Notes under the pieces: model-generated
What the model was told of the DNA's origin: nothing
What the model saw: the letters and a program-made list of their open reading frames with translations, nothing else
Databases searched by the model: none
Shown here: positions 1-11,865 of the stretch, in pieces
How the letters are laid out: every line of letters starts with the position of its first letter
Numbering within the stretch: position 1 is the stretch's first letter
Source of the DNA: Prorocentrum cordatum
Taxonomy: Eukaryota; Sar; Dinophyceae; Prorocentrales; Prorocentraceae
Assembly (NCBI GenBank): GCA_963575745.1
Contig: CAUYUJ010015745.1
Location: 60,001 to 124,000 of the forward strand
DNA: 64,000 nucleotides
Direction: 5' to 3'
Translations under genes and position numbers: made by a program

Positions 1-341
1 CCCCGCGAGAGTGCACATCAAAGGCCACATTCTTGAGGGAGGAGGAGGGCGAGGAGGAGGAGGTGGAGAAGAGGTCGGGGTAGGAATCGAAATAGGAGTA
101 GGAGTAGGAGTGGGGGTAACGGAAGGAGTGGTAAGAGTGAGAGTACGAGTAGAGGTAGGAGTAGGAGCACGAGTAGGGGTATTACTCGAACTAGGAGTAG
201 TACAGTGTATAGGAACAGGAATCGGAGTAGCAGTAGAAGTAGCGCAACGAGTCATAGAGTCATCGCAGTAAGCATCTCACTATTACTAGTAGTAGTACTA
301 GTAGTAGTAGTAGTAGCAGCAGTAGCAGTAGTAGTAATAGC

Positions 342-374
<33 letters not shown>

Positions 375-1167
375 CAGTAGTGTAGTAGTAGTTAGTAGTA
401 GTAGTAGTAGTAGTAGTTGTAGTAGTAGTCAGTAGTTAGTAGTAGTAGTTAGTGTAGTTAGTTGTGAGTAGTAGTAGGTAGTACTAGTAGTATAGTTGTA
501 GTGATAGTAGTGGTAGTAGTAGTAGTAGTAGTAGTTAGTGTAGTTTAAGTAGTAGAGCGGTAGTAGTAGTAGTGTAGTGGTAGTAGTAGGAGTTAGTAGT
601 AGCAAGCAGTAGTAGTAGTAGTAGTTAGTGGTCGTAGTAGTGTAGTAGCAGTGTTGGAAGAAGTAGTGTAGTAGTGTAGTAGTAGTCGTAGTAGTAGTAG
701 TTAGGTAGTGGTAGTAGTAGTAGTGTAGTAGTTAGTAGTGTAGTGGTAGAGTAGTAGTGAGAAGTAGCAGTATAGTATAGTATCGTATTTAGTGTAGTAG
801 TAGTAGTCGTAGTAGTAGTACTAGTAGACTAGTAGTAGTTGTAGTAGTAGTATTAGTGTAGTTGTAGTAGTAGTAGTTAGTAGTAGAGTAGTTAGTCGTA
901 GTAGTAGTAGTAGTATAAGTAGTAGAAGAAGCATAATAGTAGTCGTTCGTAGTAGTAGTAGTATTAGATTTAGTAGTAAGTAGTTGTTGTAGTAAGTATT
1001 GTAGTAGTAGTAGTAGTAGTTAGTAGTAGTAATTGTCGTAGTCCCCCCCCATTAGTAGTTATTGTAGTGTAGTAGTTTAGTAGTAGTAAGGTAGTAGAAG
1101 TGTAGTTAGTAGTAGTAGTAGTAGTTAGTAGTTCGTAGCAGTGTAGTAGTAGTAGTAGTAGTAGTAG

Positions 1168-1202
<35 letters not shown>

Positions 1203-1240
1203 CTAGTAGTAGCAGTAGTACTAGTAGTACTAGTACCCTG
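1..1240. repeat. Long degenerate GTA/TAG trinucleotide array
   Basis: Almost the whole stretch is an AGT/GTA/TAG trinucleotide array with scattered interruptions. The first 250 bases are a more diverged GGA/GTA mix. Because TAG is part of the unit, one plus-strand frame is full of stops while the others give Val, Ser or Tyr/Thr runs with no real protein character. No gene is visible. A related array lies at 5305-5951 next to an assembly gap. Confidence 0.95.
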
Positions 1241-2048
1241 TAACGCCCCTCGCGGGGGTAGAAACCAGTTGGGTGCAAATGACTCCGTGGAGCGTCGTGT
1301 TGTCTCCTCCTCCACCCGTGTTCTTGCGCCAGACGTCCACCCCTGAGGCTTTCGGAAGTTGCCACAAGGCTCGCAGGTGGTTAGAAAAATGCCCCGAACA
1401 TCGAAGACTAAGTTATTCGAGGTTTCGTCTTCGACTCCGTTCCCACAGCCCCGACGTGGTGTCTGTTCGTCGTGTCGGCGCCCTTGTTGTCGAGAAATCT
1501 CCTCGGAGGGCCTCTTTGTGACGCTCCCGACAGAGGGGAGGAGGGAGGAGGGAGGAGGGAAGGAGGAGGGAGGAGGACGGATGGGGAGGAGGCGGATCTC
1601 GCGCACGGCGCTATCGGAGCCATCGAGGCTACGGATGAGGTAGGAGGAGGAGGAGGAGGAAGAGGAGGAGGAGGAGAAGAAGAGGAGGATGCGGAGGAGG
1701 GGGAGGAGCAGAAAGAGGAGGAGAAGGAGGAGGAAGAGGGGGTGGTGGTGGTGGTAGCGTCACATGCGGGGAGCCCCCTCTCGACAACCAATGCTCTACT
1801 GCCTGGCTGTCAGGTTCGACAGCCTTCTCACATGTGTAAGTGTCAGGATATGCAGGACGGATGAGGTGGCGGATGACGACGACGAGCAGGAGGAGGAAAG
1901 GGAACGACGCCCGTCCTGGAGCCTCTTGGTGTCGCCTTGGCTCTCCTAGATCGTGCTGGGGGTCCTGTGGCCTGTTTGGGCTCTTCGGGGCCTTTTGGGG
2001 CCTGTTGGAACCTCCTGGGCCCTCTGGAGCTCCCTGAGTGTAATTCAA
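1241..2048. other. Intergenic, purine-rich, no supported gene
   Basis: The segment starts with mixed sequence, becomes a GGA/GAG-rich purine tract at about 1530-1760, and then passes into GGCC/CTGG-rich sequence. Open frames exist on both strands, but all are Glu/Gly/Arg or Pro/Ser rich, as expected from the base composition. Confidence 0.6.
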
Positions 2049-2380
2049 AGTGGGTCCTCCTGGGGGCTCTTGAGATCTCGTGGGCTCTCCCCGGGCCGCC
2101 ATGGGCCCTCCTGGAGCCTCCGTGGGCCCTCTAAGAACTCTCTCGCGGGGGCGGAATGATGAAAACAATTTCCGGCATGGGGGCCTTTCCGTTGAGAAGG
2201 GGGGCGCGGTGCAGAGTGGGTCCTCCTGGGGCCCTCCGGAGATCTCCTAGGCACTCCCGAGGCCGCCAAGGGCCCTCCTGGAGCCTCTGGGGGCCTCTAA
2301 GAAGCCTCTCGCGGGGGCTGAAAAATGACGACAGTTTCACGGATGGGAGCCTTTCCGTTGAGAAGAGGAGCGCGGAGAAA
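2049..2380. repeat. Two-copy tandem duplication, about 165 bp unit
   Basis: Two consecutive units begin AGTGGGTCCTCCTGGGG and end near CCTTTCCGTTGAGAAG (about 2049-2216 and 2217-2380). They share the ATCTC block, the GGCCGCCA-GGGCCCTCCTGGAGCCT block and the CTCTCGCGGGGGC block. The copies differ by many point changes, so the duplication is not recent. Confidence 0.8.
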
Positions 2381-2387
2381 GGTACGT

Positions 2388-3245
2388 AATTCGCTGGCCC
2401 AACGGGCCAGCGCGTGCTAAGATCTCCGGCACCTGGTTAACAGTATTTCTAGTTCGCGCGCGCGGGGCGGCCCCTGGGGGTCCCCGGACGAAAAGTACCC
2501 CGGCAAGGTCCCGGCAAGTCCCTGGCAAGTCCCCAGCAAGTCCCCGGCAAGGTCCCGGCAAGGTCGGGCCAGAGATGCCGGAGTTCTGTTTCGGAGTCCA
2601 AGAGGGCTCCAGATCGGTCCAAGAGGGCCCCGAGAAGCTTTCTAGACGGTCCAAGAGAGGCCCGAGACGGCCAAAGATCGCCCGACGACGCCCCAGATGG
2701 CCCCAAGACAGCCCAAGAGGCCTCCAAGACGCTCCAAGGGCCTTCCAAGAGGCCTCCGAAGAGGGCCCCAAGTTGCCAAAATCGTTGATTTTCAGTGGTT
2801 TTTTCGATGTTTTTTTGCGTTCTGGCCTTTTCGCTTCCGGACGCTCCAAGAGGGCCCAAGAGGCCTTCAAGACTGCTCCAAGACGGCCCACGAGGCGGCC
2901 CCGGAGCGGCCCAAGAGCGCCCCCCAGACGGCCCAAGTGCTGCCCAAGGCGGACCAAGAGGCCCCAAGACGGGCCCAAGAGGGGCTCAAGAAGGGAACCG
3001 AGAACTGAAAAAACGAGCCCTCCGCCCCAGAAGGCGCCCAGGACCCCGAAAGAGGCCCCAAGAGACTCTCCAAGACACCCCCAAGACGCCCCAATAAGCT
3101 CCCGTGAGGCCCCAAGAGGACCAACAACGTCAGGCCCCAGGCCCCAAGAGGACCAACAAATACCGCCAAGAGCCCGCCGAAAGCCCCCCAAGAGACCGTC
3201 ACGAGAGCTCAGGAGGCCCCCTGGAGGCCTCCCGAGTTCTCCAAG
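2388..3245. repeat. Degenerate CCAAGAGGCC array, copy 1 of a dispersed long repeat
   Basis: The segment opens with AATTCGCTGGCCCAACG and GGGTCGGGCCAGAGATGCCGG blocks, then becomes an imperfect array of 10-15 base CCAAGAGGCCCC units. A short AT-rich island at about 2775-2830 interrupts it. The same opening blocks, array and island recur at 7206-7930, so this is one long dispersed repeat present twice. Long open frames on both strands (Pro/Arg-rich or Gly/Leu/Trp-rich) follow from the unit composition. Confidence 0.75.
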
Positions 3246-3420
3246 AGGCCTAATTATCCCGGCAAAGCAACCTAACATCGATGTGTAGGAGCATATCTGG
3301 AAGCATTCCCCTTAAGATTCGGATGAGAATCCAGTTGTAGAATTCTGCTGTTCTCGCAGTCGTAGTCGCATTCGCGATGACAGTCGCAGTGGCAACGGCA
3401 GTCGCCGTCACAGCCTCAGC
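3246..3420. other. Short unique spacer
   Basis: Mixed-composition sequence between two arrays. Nothing recognisable. Confidence 0.4.
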
Positions 3421-4190
3421 CTCAGCCTGCCTCCTCCTCCTCCTCCTCCTCCTCTTCCTCCTGCTCGTCCTCGTTCTCGTCCTCCTCGTCTTGCTCGTCC
3501 TCCTCCTCCTGGTGCTCTCTCCTCCTCCTCCTCCTCCTCCTCCTCCTCCTCCTCCTCCTCCTCCTCCTCCTCTTCCTGGTGGTCCTCGTTCTCCTCCTCC
3601 TGGTGCTCTCCCCCCCCCTCCTCCTCCTCGTCCTCCTCCTCCTCCTCCGCCTCCTCGTCCTCCTCCTCCTCTTCCTCCTCCTCCTTCTCCTCCTCCTCCT
3701 GGTAGTCCTCCCCCTCCCCTCCTCCTCCTCTTCCTCTTCCTGGTCGTCCTCGTTCTCGTCCTCCTCGTCTTGCTCGTCCTCCTCCTCCTGGTGTTCTCTC
3801 CTCCTCCTCCTCCTCCTCCTCCTCCTCCTCCTCCTCCTCCTCCTCCTGGTGGTCCTCGTTCTCCTCCTCCTGGTACTCTCCCCGCCCCCCTCCTCACCTC
3901 CTCCTCTCGTCTCGTTCCCTCGTCCTCCTCCTACTCCTCCCGCCTTCCTCCTCCTCTTCCTCCTCTCACCTCCTCCTCCTCCTCCTCCTCCTCCTGAGTA
4001 GTCCTCCCCCTCCCCTCCTCCTCCTCCTTCTCCTCTTCCTGGTCGTCCTCCTCCTCCTGGTCGTCCTCCTCCTCCTGCTCGTCCTCCTCCTCCTCCTGCT
4101 CGTCCTTCTTCTCCTGCTCCTCCTGCTCCTCGTCCTGCTCCTGCTCGTCCTCGTCCTCCTGGTCTTGCTCGTCCTCCTCCTCGTCGTGCT
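3421..4190. repeat. TCC/CTC array with higher-order structure
   Basis: Pyrimidine array on the plus strand. Inside it a longer unit recurs: the blocks GTCCTCGTTCTCGTCCTCC, TCTTGCTCGTCC and CTGGTGCTCTC appear in the same order at about 3465-3520 and again at about 3745-3800. The array therefore grew by duplication of roughly 290-base blocks as well as by slippage. It encodes only Ser/Pro/Leu or Glu/Gly/Arg runs. Confidence 0.9.
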
Positions 4191-4202
4191 CTTGCCCCTG
4201 CT

Positions 4203-4702
4203 GAAAATGTGGCCCAGGAATGGGAGTTCTGGGAAGTCGAAGAGCACGAAGTTGCCTACAGTGGGCTACGGGCATTCAAAATGTGGCCCGGGAATGGAGT
4301 TCTGGGAACTCGAAGAGCACGAAGTGGCCTACAGTTGGCTCCGGGCATTCAAAATGTGGCCCGGGAATGGAGTTCTGGGAAGTCGAAGACCAGGAAGTGG
4401 CCTACAGTTGGCTCCGGGCATCCAAAATGTGGCCCGGGAATGGAGTTCTGGGAAATAGAAGAGCACGAAGTGTGTGACTGTTGCATCCAGTTATTCTAAA
4501 TGTGGCCCGGGAATGGCGTTCTGGGAACTCGAAGAGCACGAAGTGTTCGACTGTTGCATCCGGTTATTCTAAATGTGGCCCGGGAATGGCGTTCTGGGAT
4601 CTCGAAGAGCACGAAGTGTGTGACTGTTGCATCCGGTTATTCAGAATGAGCCTGGGAATGGAGTTCTGGGAACTCGAAGAGCACGAAGTGTGTGACTGTT
4701 AG
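4203..4702 (+). repeat. Minisatellite of about seven 73-bp units
   Basis: Seven consecutive units of 73 (72-74) bases each start near AAAATGTGGCCCGGGAATGG and carry GTTCTGGGAA, CGAAGAGCACGAAGTG and a 3' block. Units 1-3 end in a GGCATTC-type block; units 4-7 end in a TGACTGTTGCATCC-type block, so there are two subfamilies in order. Because 73 is not a multiple of three, the same peptide motifs appear in turn in three overlapping open frames. The last unit is truncated by a TAG. No independent sign of coding. Confidence 0.9.
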
Positions 4703-5304
4703 TGAAGAACGAGCTCGGCACAGGCCCGCCCGGCAACTCCCAACACCTGCCCGGACCCCCCTGTGGAGTGATCTGTGACCTCTTTTGACACTACTAGAAA
4801 CCTATCAGTCTTCGCTGTTAGGTAAAAAGAGGCGCCAAGAGGCCCCAAACGGCCCCACCGAGGCTCAAAGAGGCCACGAACGCGCAAGCAAACGCCTGCG
4901 ATGGCACAATACGGGCCGGCGGAATGAGCGAAGCGATTAAATAAAGTGACGACAATGTCGCACTTGAGGCCCCAAATCGTCTTTGGGCACCTCGGGCGCG
5001 AATCCCGCTCCCCCACAGTACGGTGCGATTTCCCCTCCCCCAGCTGTCCCGCCGGACCCCGGGAGGGTGATTTTTGTGGTTTTCGCTTGTAGGAAACACT
5101 CCCCCCCCCTCTCGACGGTGACGGAGGGCAGGCGGCGGGGGTGGGCGGGTTGGCGGGGTGGCAGGTTGGCTGGGGTTGCGGGGTGGCTGGTTGGGCTGGT
5201 TGAGCCGGTTGAGTTGTTTGGGTGGCTGGTTGAGTTGTTTGGGTGGCTGGTTGGTTGGGCTGGCTGGTTGGGCTGGCTAGGGCAATTGGTTTCGATTAAC
5301 TAAA
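4703..5304. other. No gene seen; GGCTGGTT minisatellite at about 5150-5285
   Basis: Mixed sequence without a convincing frame. The 3' part is a degenerate array of GGCTGGTTGGGCTGG units. Confidence 0.6.
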
Positions 5305-6108
<804 letters not shown>

Positions 6109-7205
6109 CAGGCGATTGGCCAGTTCTCGCAAGATGAATTCCCCAGATGTGGGGATGCGCGCGTAACCAAGAATATGTAAGCATACTTCCGGAGTGTCCG
6201 CCCCCTCCCCTGTCGTTCCTGGCCAGGACCACGGACAGGGGCTGGCTGGCCCTAGGGGCCTGGACTCCAAGAGAGGGTTCCAATGTTTCGGGCTGCCGTG
6301 GGAGGAGGCGGCTGGGCTGGGCCAGTCCGCTCGCGCGGCTCAAGCTGCAGCAGCGTCAGCACCAGGTCGGGTGTGCCACCTCTGGGCCCCTGCTGGCTCA
6401 CGGGCCGCAGCACGCCGGAGTCACTCCACTCTTTTCTTTGCATGCTCAATGGGATCGCCCCCCACTACAGCAGCTTCATACTACATGTATGTATAATCCT
6501 CTTCCCTCCTCCCCCTCCTCCTGCCTCCTCCTGCTCCCCCGTCATTCCTCTTCTCCCTCATTCCTCGTCCCTCCTCCCGCCTCAGGACCAGGACGCATCG
6601 AAGACGGCATCGTTGTTCGAACGCGGTACGCCACACCCCCTCCCTGTCGACCCTCCCCTTGGCGAGGGCCATCAATTGGCCTCGTCGGTGAGGACCGCAA
6701 AAAGTCCTCACGCCCCATAGTGCGTAAATGGGGTTGCGGGGGATCCCGCTCCCACCAGTCCGCGTTCCATTTTGCCGTCGATAGGAACCCGAGGGGGCCG
6801 AAGACCCCGTACGGCCCCATCGGCCAACGAAAACGGCCGTACGGGGGCGTGACCCGCACATTCGCCTCATGACACGCTTGTGCCACCACCTTCAAGTTAA
6901 GGCGCCAACTGCCGCCCACTACCCCTATCCTCTTTTGGGCCGTGAATGGTATTTGTTCCCTGCCGGCTGATTGTGCTTGTCAGCGCCATAAACCCTTACA
7001 CGTGGACACCTTCGCCATCCCCATCCTGCACCCCAAAGGTGACGGCTCGACCAGTGCTGTAGTGGCACTCTGGCACTCATGCGGCCGCGCCCCTCCTCCC
7101 ACCCAACCAGGGTGACGGCGCGACCCGTGCTGTGATTGCACTCGTGCGGGCGCGCCCGCTCCCCACCAACTTACCCAGACGACCTACCTCAATGATCCCA
7201 TCGGG
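6109..7205. other. No supported gene; small tandem duplication at 7039-7178
   Basis: Mixed sequence with no frame that looks protein-like over more than about 60 codons. At 7039-7110 and 7111-7178 there are two adjacent copies of a ~70-base unit starting GGTGACGGC-CGACC and containing GTGCTGT and GCCGCGCCC/GGCGCGCCC. Confidence 0.5.
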
Positions 7206-7930
7206 CAACAATTCGCTGGCCCAACGTGGCCAGAGGCGTGTTCAAATCTCCTGGAACAGCTTCAGAATGTTTCTGGTTCGCCCCCGTGCGCGGCGAGCCC
7301 TGGGGGTCCCAATCGTAGAATTACCCTGGCCACGTCCTGCCAAGGTCGGGCCAGAGATGCCGGAACTCTTGGGCACAGTCCTGGGGGGCCCCAGAGCGCC
7401 CCAGGAGCGCCCCAAGGAGGCGCCAAACTGCTGGCATGCCCCGCGGCCTCAGGTCAAGACCGTTCCAAAATGGCCGAGGTGGTGTCAAGACGGCCCCAGA
7501 AAGGGCTCCAAGAGGATCCCACGGGGGCGCAAAGAGGCAAAACTCATTGATGTCGCTTGGGTTTTTGGAAGATGTTGGCGCTATCGCCCTTTCAAGCTTC
7601 CCGCCGCCCAAGACGGCCCAAGAGGCCGTCAAGGTCGCCGCAAAAGTCAGCCCAATAGGCTCCTAGGACGGCCCAAAAAAAACCCAACAGGGCCCCAAAA
7701 CGGCCCAACCGGCCCCCAAGAGGGCTCAAGAGAGGGCGAACCCAAACAAACTGATGATCGAGCCTTCTCCTAAAGTCGGCCCAGGAGACCGCCGGCAGGC
7801 CCCCAAAAAGCCCTCCAGAGGCCGCCAGAAACCCGAACGGATGCCCCACTGGGCCCGCAAGAGGCCCAGCAAGTCAAGAGGCCACCGATGGGCCCCCCGA
7901 GGGCCCCAAGAAACCTGCCAAAGAGGCGTG
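7206..7930. repeat. Degenerate CCAAGAGGCC array, copy 2
   Basis: This begins with CAACAATTCGCTGGCCCAACG and GGTCGGGCCAGAGATGCCGG, as at 2388, followed by the same kind of CCAAGAGGC/GGCCC array with an AT-rich island at about 7538-7600. It is a diverged second copy of the 2388-3245 repeat. Confidence 0.7.
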
Positions 7931-7984
7931 TCGTCCGCGACCAGGTTTGATTCCGACAGTTCCCCCAACAAAAACCGTCGAAAC

Positions 7985-8745
7985 GCTTCCTCCTCTCCTC
8001 CTCCTCCTCCTCCTCTTCCTCCTCCTCCTTCATCCTTCCTCCTCCTCCTCCTCCTCCTTCTCCTCCTCTCCATCCTCGTCGTCGTCCTCCTCCTCCTCCT
8101 CCTCCTCCTCCTCTCCCTCCCTCCTCCTCCTCATCCCCTCCCCTCCTCGTCCTCCTCTCCTCCTCCTCCCCTCCTCCCCCTCCTCCCCTCTCCCCTCATC
8201 AGTATCCTCCTCGTCCTCGTCCTCGACCTCGTCCTCGTCCTGGTCATCGTCGTCCTCTTCCTCCTCCTCATCCTCCTCCTCCTCCTCCGTTTCTTCCTCG
8301 TCCTCCTATTCCTCCTCCTCCGCCTCTTCCTCCCCTATTGAATCCCGGCTCTTCCCTCAAGCTCGCCACGGGCACACCAACATGTAGCAACTGTGGTGCC
8401 TCCCGCACCGAGAACTGATCCGCGCCCTCGTCGGGAAACGCGCACTGCGAGAACCTGGCCGCCCCACGAGGAGGAGGCGAGGGAAACGGAAGAAGAGGAG
8501 GCCTCCGCCTCCCCTCCTCCTTCGCCCAAGCCCTGCCCTCCCATCATCCCTCTTCTCGCCCCGCGAGCGTCCCTGCCCCTCTCCTCCTCCTCCCCCCCCT
8601 CCTCCTCCTCCTGCTCCTCCTCCTCTTCCTCCTCCTCCTCCTCCTCCTGCTCCTCCTCCTCCTCCTCTTCATCCTCGCCCTCCCCCTCCCCCTCCCCAGC
8701 CTCCTCCTTATCGTCGTCCTCGTCCTCCTCAAATCCTCTCTCCCT
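7985..8745. repeat. TCC/CTC arrays in two blocks
   Basis: Two pyrimidine arrays (about 7985-8335 and 8581-8745) are separated by about 240 bases of mixed sequence. Translation gives only Ser/Pro/Leu or Glu/Arg runs. Confidence 0.9.
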
Positions 8746-8764
8746 CATCTCTTCCAGGACGGCG

Positions 8765-9030
8765 TCCGCGCGCTTATTTCAGAGGAGCACAGCGCGGGGG
8801 TCGCGGAGTGGCCGCGGGTTCAGCATGAGGCTCGAGCACCACGTGCGGGCTGAGTTTCTGTGCGAGGAGTTGGGCCAGCGCATCAGGTCGTTCTCCCTCG
8901 GCTTCGCTGCGCCGGTGGTCGGCATCGCCGTTCATGGAGGCGGAGGGCAGGACGGCACTTGGCTGGGTGGGGTCTCGTGGGCTTGGGGCTGCGGGGCTGA
9001 GTGTCCGCTCGAGGGTGAAGACCCCGCGGA
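8765..9030 (+). other. Exon-like segment next to a GGA element
   Basis: One plus frame has balanced composition (residues such as RLEHHVRAEFLCEELGQRIR followed by a hydrophobic stretch) for about 75 codons and ends at the GGA element. No family is recognised, and the antisense frame is also open, so strand and coding status are uncertain. Confidence 0.2.
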
Positions 9031-9402
9031 TGCCGGAGGAGGAGGAGGAGGAGGAGGAGGAGGAGGAGGAGGAGGGGGAGGGAGGGGAGGGGGGGGGGGA
9101 GGGGGAGGGGGAGGGGGAGGGGGAGGAGGAGGGGAGGAGGAGGAGGAGGAGGAGGAGGAGGGAGGAGGAGGAGGAGGAGGAGGAGGAGGAGGAGGAGGAG
9201 GAGGAGGAGGAGGAGGAGGGAGGGGGAGGGGGAGGAGGAGGAGAGGAGGAGGAGGAGGAGGAGGAGGAGGAGGAGGAGGAGGAGGAGGAGGAGGAGGAGG
9301 AGGAGGAGGAGGAGGAGGGGGAGGAGGAGGAGGAGGAGGAGGAGGAGGAGGAGGAGGAGGAGGAGGAGGAGGGTCTTCACCCTCGAGGGCTGAGTGTCCG
9401 CT
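8994..9402. mobile_element. GGA-filled element with inverted ends and 16-bp direct repeats
   Basis: The 16 bases GGGCTGAGTGTCCGCT occur at 8994-9009 and 9387-9402. Just inside are perfect 17-base inverted repeats, CTCGAGGGTGAAGACCC at 9008-9024 and its complement at 9371-9387. The interior is an almost pure GGA array. Inverted ends inside a direct target duplication indicate an inserted element whose core has become, or was, a microsatellite. The duplication spacing is 393 bases, a multiple of three, so flanking frames are kept. Confidence 0.75.
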
Positions 9403-9409
9403 GAGTAGG

Positions 9410-10330
9410 GGCAGGATGTCCAGCGCCGCCACGCGCCCTGGTGCAAGGCTGCCTGTCCCCGGTGCCCGGTGACGCTGGAGCGCCAGAGGCCGGGCGTACG
9501 GCCCTCGAGGGCGTGGCGGACCGGGACACGGTGCTGGCGATAGCGCACGGGCGAGCGGTGCTCGTTTTTTTTCTCATAGCCAGGAGGCTCCGCGAGTCGT
9601 ATGCCCATCGCACGCTAAAGTCAAATACAGTACATAAGCCATGGCGGCCATGGCAAGACAAGCACATCTAGTTATGAAGTTGCTGGAATAGCTAAGTGGA
9701 GCAAATGAAAGGGCGAGCGGTGCTCGTGCTGCAGATGCGGTCCTGCCTTCAGGGCCAGCAGGTGAAGGCAGTTGGGGCGCCAAGCAAGTCCGCGGTCACA
9801 GCGCCAGAGGCGCTCGTGCCCCAAAGGCAGCAGCTTCCCCCACCAACCGCTGGACCAAGTCGAAGTAGTGCGTCCTGCTGTCGATGGGCACGACAGAGAC
9901 AGCCTCTGTGCGCGTGACGCCCGCAGCTTTGGTGAGCTCTACAAGGATAGCGTCTCCGCGGATCGGCCTCCAGATACGAGTGCCAGTCGTGGAGCTGCTC
10001 GTCCTGGTGAAGGTCTCCATGGGCGCTTTGGCGAAGCACGGGACGCTGGAGATCCACCCAACAGTTCTGGACAGTCGTGCTGGCGTAGTTCCACCTTAAG
10101 GCGAAGGAGAAGAGCGCTAGGTCCAGCGTCGGCGAGTGCGACGGCGACCTGGAGGCCGGCGTCCACTTGCGGAGCTTTACGTAGCCCGCCTCTGTGCTGC
10201 AGGCCCTGCGGAACATGGACGACTCCGAATTCGACGCCATCCCATGCGAGCTTAACACCAAGGGTGTCGACCGCGCTGGCATCGAGGTGTGGCTTCAGCA
10301 CCTGTTCAGGGAATACTCGGAGCGCTGAGG
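9410..10330. other. Exon-like but unresolved segment
   Basis: Several frames look protein-like. On the plus strand a frame ends at a TGA at 10326-10328 after about 42 acidic, balanced codons. On the minus strand the frame at 10020-9796 (residues such as DAILVELTKAAGVTRTEAV) is equally plausible. Stops and frame changes break both directions. A decayed gene or scattered exons are possible; no family is recognised. Confidence 0.2.
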
Positions 10331-11530
10331 AGGTCGCGGGGGGGGGATCTGCTTCAGTCCGCGGGGGTCCTGGGGCCTGCTGGTTTGGTCGTGGGTCGGC
10401 TCCTCCTGCTTTCCTGGCTATGAAAAACGTGGGGTTCGTGGGGCCCTGTGGGGGCCTCTGGGGCTGGGCCTCCGCCCACCTGCCGCTGACTGGAATGGAC
10501 GACCCTCCCGTCGGTGGCGCCGCCGCGGCCTCTGACCGAGCGATCTCATCAGGGATCGAGGCAGTCTCCATTCTCCAGTCACTCCTCCGCTTCCAGGTGT
10601 CTCTCCCAAAGGTGTCCTTCCACCAGGGCCGGGGGGACACACATTGGAATACCGCGGCCAAGCTGTGGCCCAACGCTTGGCCACGTCGGCAATTCCAGAA
10701 AGGCAGGGGCGACAGTGATTCGCCGCAGGAGTACTCGGTACATTGACCACCACCATCGCCTCCACTTATACTTTTATGCCCACTCCGATTTTCGTTCCAA
10801 ACCAATCCCAGTCATCCTCGCCCTCATCCGCCTCTCACATATCGAGAACGTGGGATTTTGGGGTGGCGGTTTTGGGGGGCCGACGCGCGGCACGATTGAC
10901 TTCAGAGGTGCGCGTGTTGCAGCGCGGGTGGGGGTGAGAAGGAAGACCTGGTAGATCGAGAGAAAGCGGGAGAGAGAGAGAGGGAGGGAGGAAGGGTCGG
11001 AGAGAGAGAGAGAGAGAAAAAAAAAAAGAGCGGGCGAGAGATAGAGAGAGAGAGCCAGAGAGAGAGAGAGAAAGTGAAAAAGAGAGAGAGAGAGAGAACA
11101 AGGCGCGGGAGCGGTGCGGTAGGGAGGAGGGGAGAGGAAGGGAGCGGGAGAGGCCAGAACGCCCCCCCTACCGCCCGCGGCGTCGCCTGGGGGGGTGGGG
11201 GGGCAACAAAAAAATCGGCCAGACCCCCTCCCTGGCATTTGTTTTGCTCCCCTCCCCCCAAAGAAACGCTCGAGGGCCGCCGTTCCGAGGCCGCCGGTGC
11301 TGGCTTCGAGGGCCGGCCCCGCCGCCGCCGCTTCTCATGTCCCCTGGTGCCCCTTAGGCCCCCTGATCCTCCTCCCCCCTTTGCCTGTTCCTTACGTGTT
11401 CTTTGTTGTTCGTCCACGGCGGCGCGCTGGCGGCGGCCCTGAATGCGATTGTTTCAGACTGGTGGTTCGTGTGGAAACACCCTGGTACGATGCCCTGTAT
11501 ATTGTGGTGATGATCCACTGCTGATGCGAT
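10331..11530. other. No supported gene; GA array at about 10960-11100
   Basis: Mixed sequence with a GA/GAGG dinucleotide array at about 10960-11100 and G/C-homopolymer-rich sequence after it. No frame of convincing composition. Confidence 0.55.
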
Positions 11531-11865
11531 GCTCCAGTGCTACTGGGCGAGGCATTGCTTGACATTCGTTGATCATGCTCGGAGCTGCTTGCAAACGAGT
11601 GTTCCTGCTTGGCCTTGGTTGGTTGTGCTTGGCGTTGCTTGGTTGCGTTTGGCATTGCATGGTCGTGGTCGGCTTTACTTCGCACTGGTTACTCGTGCTT
11701 GGCATTCTTCAGCAATGCGCGCTTGCGCGTGGCATTGACTGGTCGACCTTAGCATTGCCTGGCATGGCTTGGTCGCATGCGACATTGAACAATCGCGCTC
11801 GGCATTGCGTGGCATTGGTTGTTCATGCTTGGCGTTGATTGGTCGCGCATGGCATTGAATCCTCC
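11531..11865. repeat. Degenerate TTGGTTGTGCTTGGCATTG minisatellite
   Basis: Imperfect tandem units built from GCTTGGCATTG, TGGTCG and TTGGTTGTG words run through the segment. They are diverged, and no reading frame persists. Confidence 0.65.

Noticed and set aside
11-1606. Open frames of Val, Ser, Thr or Tyr runs over the GTA array
   Set aside because: They follow directly from translating a trinucleotide repeat; no non-repetitive protein segment is attached.
2337-3288. A 313-residue Gly/Leu/Trp-rich minus frame and a 237-residue Pro/Arg-rich plus frame
   Set aside because: Both come from the CCAAGAGGCC array, which lacks stops in several frames. The two strands are equally open and show no domain.
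4203-4702. Regular repeats suggesting a CRISPR array
   Set aside because: The units are contiguous 73-bp tandem copies with no unique spacers, in a eukaryotic context.
8883-9608. Long Gly-, Glu- or Pro-rich frames over the GGA array
   Set aside because: Pure microsatellite translation. The real structure is an element with inverted ends.
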